Positions 25,028 to 29,221 of a stretch of DNA of 29,221 nt are shown one piece after another. A program made the translations under genes and the position numbers. Where the stretch lies: the NCBI RefSeq assembly GCF_003437535.1, contig NZ_QSQT01000039.1:1-29221 (forward strand). The letters are read 5' to 3'. How positions within the stretch are numbered: position 1 is the stretch's first letter; the number at the start of each line of letters is the position of its first letter. Below the pieces are notes generated by a model, which saw nothing but the letters and a program-made list of their open reading frames with translations, ran no database searches and was not told the origin of the DNA. Source of the DNA: Phocaeicola plebeius (lineage in GTDB: Bacteria; Bacteroidota; Bacteroidia; Bacteroidales; Bacteroidaceae).

Positions 25028-26368
25028 TTATAACTCGCGAAAGATTTCGCCTACCGTAGGATGTGGAAAGACATATTTTTTCCAGTCTGAAAGTTTACGT
25101 CTGTCTTCTATCATCATTCCTGCCTGAATAATTAATTCAGAAGCCGGATTTCCCAGCAAATGTACTCCTAAAATTTCTTCATCTTCTCCTACCAGTACTT
25201 TGCAGACTCCATTCACTCCTTCATTTTCAGCCACAAAACGGCCTGAATAGGCTGCAGGCAAGCTTACTACACGATAGGCACGGCCTTCGCGTGTAAGCGC
25301 TTCTTCCGTACAACCTACAGAAGCAATTTCCGGATTAGTATAAACAACTCCCGGTATGGCACGATAGCTCATGGCGTCTGTTTTTCCTAAAATATGATGA
25401 ACTGCCACCTCTGCTTCACGCACAGCCGTATGAGCCAGCAAAGATACTCCATTCAAATCACCGCACACATATACTCCCGGCACGGAAGATTGCAGATGTT
25501 CATCTACTTTCACCGTTCCACGTGCCGTAAGTTCCAGATTCAGGTTTTCCAATCCGAATCCGCTCATTACCGGCCGGCGTCCTACGCTCATCAACAGTTT
25601 TTCGGCACAAACTGTATTTTTTTCTTCTCCGCAGGTATATTCTATTTCTATTCCGTCTTCCTTCTGTGTAACTCCGGTTACTTTCGTATTCAGCAAGAAC
25701 TTCACTCCTCTCTTGGCATAATCTGCCCGTAAAAGGCCTGACAATTCCTTGTCCATTCCTCCTAAGATTTCATCCATCATTTCCACAACCGTTACTTTCA
25801 CTCCCAAGCTGTGGAAAAACGAAGCAAATTCCATACCGATAACTCCTCCTCCTACAATTACCAAAGAAGAAGGGATTTCTTTATTGTCCAATGCGTCTCG
25901 ATGTGTCCAGTAATTCACCGAATCAAGTCCTGCCACCGGAGGAATAAAAGTCGCACTGCCTGTACATACTATCATCTGTTCACATTCATACAACTCCTCA
26001 CCGCAACGAACAGTATGTGCATCCTGAATGTAGGCTTCCCCTTGCACCAAAGTAACCTTCTGTGCCGTGAGTTTTGCCTTGATACCCAGTACCAATTTTC
26101 TGACCACCTTCGTTTTTCGGGCTATAATCTTTCCTAAATCGGCTGAAACCTCTTTCACATTAACACCGTATTTTGATGCATGCAAAGCTGTATCGTGTAC
26201 TTTCGCCGCATACAGCAAGGTCTTTGTGGGAATACATCCCTCATTCAGACAAACTCCGCCCACGTTGTTCTTTTCAAACAAAACTACACTCAGTCCTGCT
26301 TTTCCGGCCATCTCAGCAGCTGTATATCCAGCCGGGCCACCACCAATTATAGCCAATTGATACTTCAT
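25028..26368 (-). CDS. lpdA: dihydrolipoyl dehydrogenase (E3)
   Basis: A 446-residue FAD- and NAD-dependent disulfide oxidoreductase that reoxidises lipoyl groups of 2-oxoacid dehydrogenase or glycine cleavage complexes. FAD binding is GGGPAGYTAAE at 9-19. The redox disulfide is C40-x4-C45 in GGVCLNEGCIPTK. The NAD site is IVGGGVIGMEFA (near residue 170), and the C-terminal HPTVGE supplies the His436/Glu441 catalytic pair. It is slightly short but within the family. No E1, E2 or lipoate genes are adjacent; it lies between a PH-like membrane protein (24 bases upstream) and dacB (13 bases downstream). Its partner complex is therefore not revealed by context. The motif set argues against mercuric or glutathione reductase. 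Confidence 0.92.
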   Translation of the reverse strand: MKYQLAIIGGGPAGYTAAEMAGKAGLSVVLFEKNNVGGVCLNEGCIPTKTLLYAAKVHDTALHASKYGVNVKEVSADLGKIIARKTKVVRKLVLGIKAKLTAQKVTLVQGEAYIQDAHTVRCGEELYECEQMIVCTGSATFIPPVAGLDSVNYWTHRDALDNKEIPSSLVIVGGGVIGMEFASFFHSLGVKVTVVEMMDEILGGMDKELSGLLRADYAKRGVKFLLNTKVTGVTQKEDGIEIEYTCGEEKNTVCAEKLLMSVGRRPVMSGFGLENLNLELTARGTVKVDEHLQSSVPGVYVCGDLNGVSLLAHTAVREAEVAVHHILGKTDAMSYRAIPGVVYTNPEIASVGCTEEALTREGRAYRVVSLPAAYSGRFVAENEGVNGVCKVLVGEDEEILGVHLLGNPASELIIQAGMMIEDRRKLSDWKKYVFPHPTVGEIFREL

Positions 26369-26392
26369 AATCCGTCCAAATTTTAGAAATGA

Positions 26393-26785
26393 TTATTCTT
26401 CACGATAGTCTGCATGAGGATTGCGTTCTTTCGCACAAGCCACAAATCCTTTTAAATCGGCCGGGTCAAAATTAATGAACCCTTTCGTATAATATATGGT
26501 AATTCTTCCTTTCAGCAACGAATCTTTCTTACGCAATGCAATCCGTTTTACTCCATACGCCTTGATACTGCCACTAAAACCTCTTTTCAACCAAATATCC
26601 CCGTTTTCCTGTACCAGAATACGCGTCATCTGCTCATCAATCAACAATAAAACGGGAAGCACAATCGGCATCAAATTCCAATAGTTTTCTGTATGCAAAG
26701 CCATCAGCACAATGGCCACAATCACAATAATGACTCCTAACCACACTTTAAAAGGAGTTCTGCGGATTTTAAACTCACGTACCAT
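26393..26785 (-). CDS. small two-helix membrane protein, PH-like (paralogue of next gene)
   Basis: A 130-residue protein without a recognised function. A basic N-terminus (VREFKIRRTPFK) leads into two hydrophobic segments (~14-30 and ~38-50), followed by a soluble ~75-residue domain with alternating beta-like strands (TRILVQENGDIWLKRG, VKRIALRKKDSL, ITIYYTKGFINF) ending in a helix (DLKGFVACAKERN). This two-helix plus beta-domain layout resembles bacterial PH-domain membrane proteins. The neighbouring upstream gene (26813-27235) has the same architecture, suggesting a duplicated pair. It lies 24 bases ahead of lpdA on the same strand, so it is probably co-transcribed with it. Confidence 0.8.
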   Translation of the reverse strand: MVREFKIRRTPFKVWLGVIIVIVAIVLMALHTENYWNLMPIVLPVLLLIDEQMTRILVQENGDIWLKRGFSGSIKAYGVKRIALRKKDSLLKGRITIYYTKGFINFDPADLKGFVACAKERNPHADYREE

Positions 26786-26812
26786 AGTATTTTTATCAGT
26801 TAATTATTTGTC

Positions 26813-27235
26813 TCAATCATAAAATTGAATTGCCTCGTTCTTTTTCAACAGGCAACGGATAAAATCTTCCTGATTCTTAGGGGAAAGAGAAATGGAACGG
26901 ACCTTTCCATGTTTTTTAAAAACGACTTCAAGCCGCTCGAACGACAAAGCAGGTTGCCAGAAAGTCATCGAACGGACTTTCCGTATACGAAGAATCTGAT
27001 CTATTTCAAGTGAAGCATTGGGGATAAACCGTCCGGTCTCTACTTTTAGCCATCCATCTCCTGTAATTACATACTGCGTATGAACCAGCATTTCGATTTC
27101 AAAAACCACCACAGTTGCACACAGAATTGTACACAGCAGATAATGTTCCCAGAAAAAAAAGAATAACAACACAGAAGTTATTCCTATCACTATCCAATAC
27201 CACCAACCAACCTTTGATTGAAAAGTACGATTCAT
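26813..27235 (-). CDS. small two-helix membrane protein with PH-like (YyaB/DUF1200-like) domain
   Basis: A 140-residue protein with two hydrophobic segments (~13-29 and ~33-50) followed by a beta-rich soluble domain. The end, SLSPKNQEDFIRCLLKKN, resembles the S-P-(K)-x-x-x-x-F-I-x-x-L-x-x-x-N close of YyaB/DUF1200-type PH domains. The start at 27235 (MNRTFQSKVGWW) is preferred because upstream in-frame residues to 27307 add a non-hydrophobic, unrelated extension. It is 27 bases ahead of the second PH-like gene and is probably the first gene of a reverse operon with lpdA and dacB. The biochemical role is unknown; a membrane or lipid-facing role is only an inference. Confidence 0.78.
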   Translation of the reverse strand: MNRTFQSKVGWWYWIVIGITSVLLFFFFWEHYLLCTILCATVVVFEIEMLVHTQYVITGDGWLKVETGRFIPNASLEIDQILRIRKVRSMTFWQPALSFERLEVVFKKHGKVRSISLSPKNQEDFIRCLLKKNEAIQFYD

Positions 27236-27262
27236 TGTCTGATTTTTTGTTTTAATTTCCCG

Positions 27263-27292
27263 TGAAGATAAGAAATTCTGCTTGAAAACAAA
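27263..27292 (-). promoter_or_regulatory. promoter candidate for the PH-like/lpdA/dacB operon (reverse strand)
   Basis: Read on the reverse strand, TTTG (27292-27289) is followed after 18 bases by TATCTTCA (27270-27263), an imperfect -7 element (two mismatches in TTTG). It lies 27 bases before the preferred start at 27235, which also supports that start over the longer one. Confidence 0.3.
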
Positions 27293-27385
27293 ACATCTCC
27301 AACGCATCTTTAAGTATTTTAAAAATCAATCTACAGAGACACACAAAAAAGAATGCTTTTGAGCATCATATAACTGACTTTTTTG

Positions 27386-27393
27386 TAGTTTTG
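27386..27393 (+). promoter_or_regulatory. -7 element candidate for nadB
   Basis: TAGTTTTG matches TAnnTTTG, 19 bases before the nadB start codon. TTTTG at 27357-27361 is 24 bases upstream, longer than the 20 seen at other promoters here, so the -33 assignment is doubtful. Confidence 0.4.
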
Positions 27394-27412
27394 CGTTATA
27401 ATACCCAATCTT

Positions 27413-28999
27413 ATGATAAGAAAATTCGATTTTCTCGTTATCGGTTCAGGAATTGCCGGAATGAGCTTTGCGCTGAAAGTGGCGCATAAAGGTTCGGTTG
27501 CACTGATCTGCAAGGCCGGACTGGAAGAAGCGAATACCTACTATGCACAGGGAGGCATCGCTTCAGTAACCAACCTGAAGGTGGATAATTTCGAAAAACA
27601 TATCCACGATACCATGGTTGCAGGAGACTGGATCAGCGATCCTGCCGCTGTAGAAAAGGTTATCTGCAACGCGCCTTCTCAAATAGAAGAACTAATTAAA
27701 TGGGGAGTAAACTTTGACAAGAAAGACAACGGAGAGTTCGACCTGCACAAAGAAGGCGGACATTCTGAATTCCGTATTCTCCATCATAAAGACAATACTG
27801 GTGCTGAAATACAGACCAGCCTGATAGAAGAAGTAAAACGCCATCCCAATATCACCGTCTTCAGTAATTTCTATGCGGTAGAAATCATCACCCAGCACCA
27901 TTTGGGAATTATCGTTACGCGTCACACGCCGGGTATCAAATGTTTCGGTGCTTACGTGCTGAATGAAAAAACAGGAGAGGTGGATACATTCCTTTCTAAA
28001 ATCACCGTCATGGCCACTGGAGGATGTGAAGCGGTTTATACCCACACCACCAATCCATTGGTTGCTACAGGCGACGGTATTGCCATGGTATATCGTGCCA
28101 AAGGAGTTGTCAAGGACATGGAGTTTATACAATTCCACCCTACTGCCTTGTATCATCCGGGCGACCGTCCCAGCTTCCTTATCACAGAAGCTATGCGAGG
28201 TTATGGAGGTGTACTGAGAAACTTGTCGAGTGAAGAATTCATGCAGAAATACGACCCGCGCCTTTCACTGGCTCCTCGTGACATCGTAGCACGTGCCATA
28301 GACAATGAAATGAAACAACGTGGTGAAGACCATGTATACCTGGATGTCACGCATAAAGATCCGGAAGAAACAAAGAAACATTTCCCCAATATTTATAAAA
28401 AGTGCCTGAGCCTGGGAATTGATATTACGAAAGACTATATCCCGGTAGCGCCGGCTGCACATTATTTGTGTGGAGGTATCAAGGTCGATTTGGACGGACA
28501 ATCCAGCATCAAGCGCCTGTATGCTTTAGGAGAATGTTCTTGCACTGGATTGCATGGAGGCAACCGCCTTGCATCCAATTCACTGATAGAAGCCATTGTT
28601 TATGCGGACTCTGCCGCTAAACACGCACTCAGTGTACTCGACCGTTACGATTTCAACGAAGATATTCCGGAATGGAATGCAGAAGGCACTATCAGCAACG
28701 AAGAACGAATTCTGATTACACAAAGTATGAAAGAAGTTAATCAGATTATGGAATCATATGTAGGTATTGTACGAAGCAATCTCCGTCTGGTGCGTGCATG
28801 GAACCGTCTGGATATTCTCTATGAAGAAACAGAGCGCTTGTTTAAACGTGTAAAGGCTTCCAGAGAGATTTGCGAGCTCCGTAACATGATTAATGTAGGT
28901 TACCTGATTACTCGCCAGGCAATGGAAAGAAAAGAGAGCAGAGGGCTTCATTACACGATTGACTATCCTCATCCAAGCAAGGACAACGTAGAGAAATAA
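27413..28999 (+). CDS. nadB: L-aspartate oxidase
   Basis: A 528-residue cytoplasmic flavoprotein that oxidises L-aspartate to iminoaspartate, the first step of de novo NAD synthesis. The FAD dinucleotide fold is VIGSGIAGMSFA (~9-20). Family blocks include YYAQGGIASV (~43-52), EGGHSEFRILHHKDNTGAEI (~114-133), MEFIQFHPTALYHPG (~236-250), ITEAMRGYGGVLRN (~256-269), the active-site APRDIVARAI (~287-296), and GLHGGNRLASNSL (~378-390). The EGGHS and HPT signatures separate it from other members of the succinate dehydrogenase/fumarate reductase flavoprotein family, although the overall fold is shared. Length is normal (E. coli NadB 540). No nadA or nadC is visible in the window. It is monocistronic here, with its own -7 element and a strong terminator. 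Confidence 0.95.
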   Translation: MIRKFDFLVIGSGIAGMSFALKVAHKGSVALICKAGLEEANTYYAQGGIASVTNLKVDNFEKHIHDTMVAGDWISDPAAVEKVICNAPSQIEELIKWGVNFDKKDNGEFDLHKEGGHSEFRILHHKDNTGAEIQTSLIEEVKRHPNITVFSNFYAVEIITQHHLGIIVTRHTPGIKCFGAYVLNEKTGEVDTFLSKITVMATGGCEAVYTHTTNPLVATGDGIAMVYRAKGVVKDMEFIQFHPTALYHPGDRPSFLITEAMRGYGGVLRNLSSEEFMQKYDPRLSLAPRDIVARAIDNEMKQRGEDHVYLDVTHKDPEETKKHFPNIYKKCLSLGIDITKDYIPVAPAAHYLCGGIKVDLDGQSSIKRLYALGECSCTGLHGGNRLASNSLIEAIVYADSAAKHALSVLDRYDFNEDIPEWNAEGTISNEERILITQSMKEVNQIMESYVGIVRSNLRLVRAWNRLDILYEETERLFKRVKASREICELRNMINVGYLITRQAMERKESRGLHYTIDYPHPSKDNVEK

Positions 29000-29021
29000 A
29001 ATCTATAATTGATATTTTCAC

Positions 29022-29049
29022 AAGCCGGGGTAAATACTCCGGCTTTTTT
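29022..29049 (+). terminator. rho-independent terminator after nadB
   Basis: AAGCCGG (29022-29028) pairs with CCGGCTT (29039-29045) around a 10-base loop and runs into TTTTTT. It begins 23 bases after the nadB stop. Confidence 0.85.
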
Positions 29050-29221
29050 ATGTTCTTCTCTGAAAATCCTACTAAACACAACATTCTAAAGTATACCCCT
29101 CTCTCAGACTGATTTTCGTACGTTTTAAGCGTATCTGAAAGTTCCGGTGAAGAATGACTCTCCTTTGTGGAGAAAACGTCTCCAGGCGCATTTCTGAAGG
29201 CCGTCCGGATAAGCGGTAAGG
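29050..29221. other. unassigned right-hand end
   Basis: The last 172 bases contain no recognisable gene start or RNA. One reverse frame is open from the window edge to a stop near 29079 and two others are partly open, but none gives a sequence I recognise, so a partial gene entering from the right is possible but unsupported. Confidence 0.3.

Noticed and set aside
29079..29221. Reverse frame open from the window edge, possible end of a gene entering from the right.
   Set aside because: Only about 48 codons, no recognisable sequence, and neighbouring frames are also partly open; not enough to call a partial gene.

Overview
The window reads as chromosomal DNA of a gut-type Bacteroidales bacterium (Bacteroides or Phocaeicola-like). 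The reasons are a SusC/SusD pair, several promoters with the Bacteroidetes -7 element TAnnTTTG and no strong Shine-Dalgarno sites, a DUF2723 membrane glycosyltransferase, a KduD/DUF4861 pair, and an S9 prolyl tri/dipeptidyl peptidase. Species cannot be fixed from the sequence alone.

Layout. Positions 1-1383 are mobile DNA: a terminal-repeat-like fragment of a second element at the left edge, then an apparently intact IS4-type insertion sequence. Positions 1384-6811 hold an AT-rich leader with a good promoter, a susC/susD pair and a strong terminator; no enzyme or regulator gene accompanies the pair. A tight forward operon follows (6848-13343): a THUMP-domain RNA methyltransferase with a long basic tail, an exported S9 peptidase, purD, an unrecognised polytopic membrane protein and a YqaA-type membrane protein. 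Next, still forward, come an exported metallophosphoesterase, an MnmD-like tRNA methyltransferase, a ZnuA/ZnuC-like metal ABC pair without its permease, a 1110-residue DUF2723 protein and a NodB-type deacetylase.

At about 21.05-21.26 kb transcription becomes convergent. The junction carries a 22-bp tandem repeat and a bidirectional terminator. The reverse-strand genes are kduD followed by a DUF4861 lipoprotein (uronate metabolism), then a likely four-gene operon read right to left: two small PH-like membrane proteins, dihydrolipoyl dehydrogenase and a PBP4-type DacB. The window ends with forward nadB, its terminator and an unassigned 170-bp tail.

Most genes are ordinary housekeeping or envelope genes of this phylum. 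I see no CRISPR array, tRNA, rRNA, phage or toxin-antitoxin module, and no clear new system. The points most worth a second look are the 22-bp palindromic tandem repeat, the recurring AGAATGNCATTCT terminator hairpins, the basic tail of the methyltransferase, the metal ABC pair lacking a permease with a changed ligand residue, and the uncharacterised membrane proteins in two operons.
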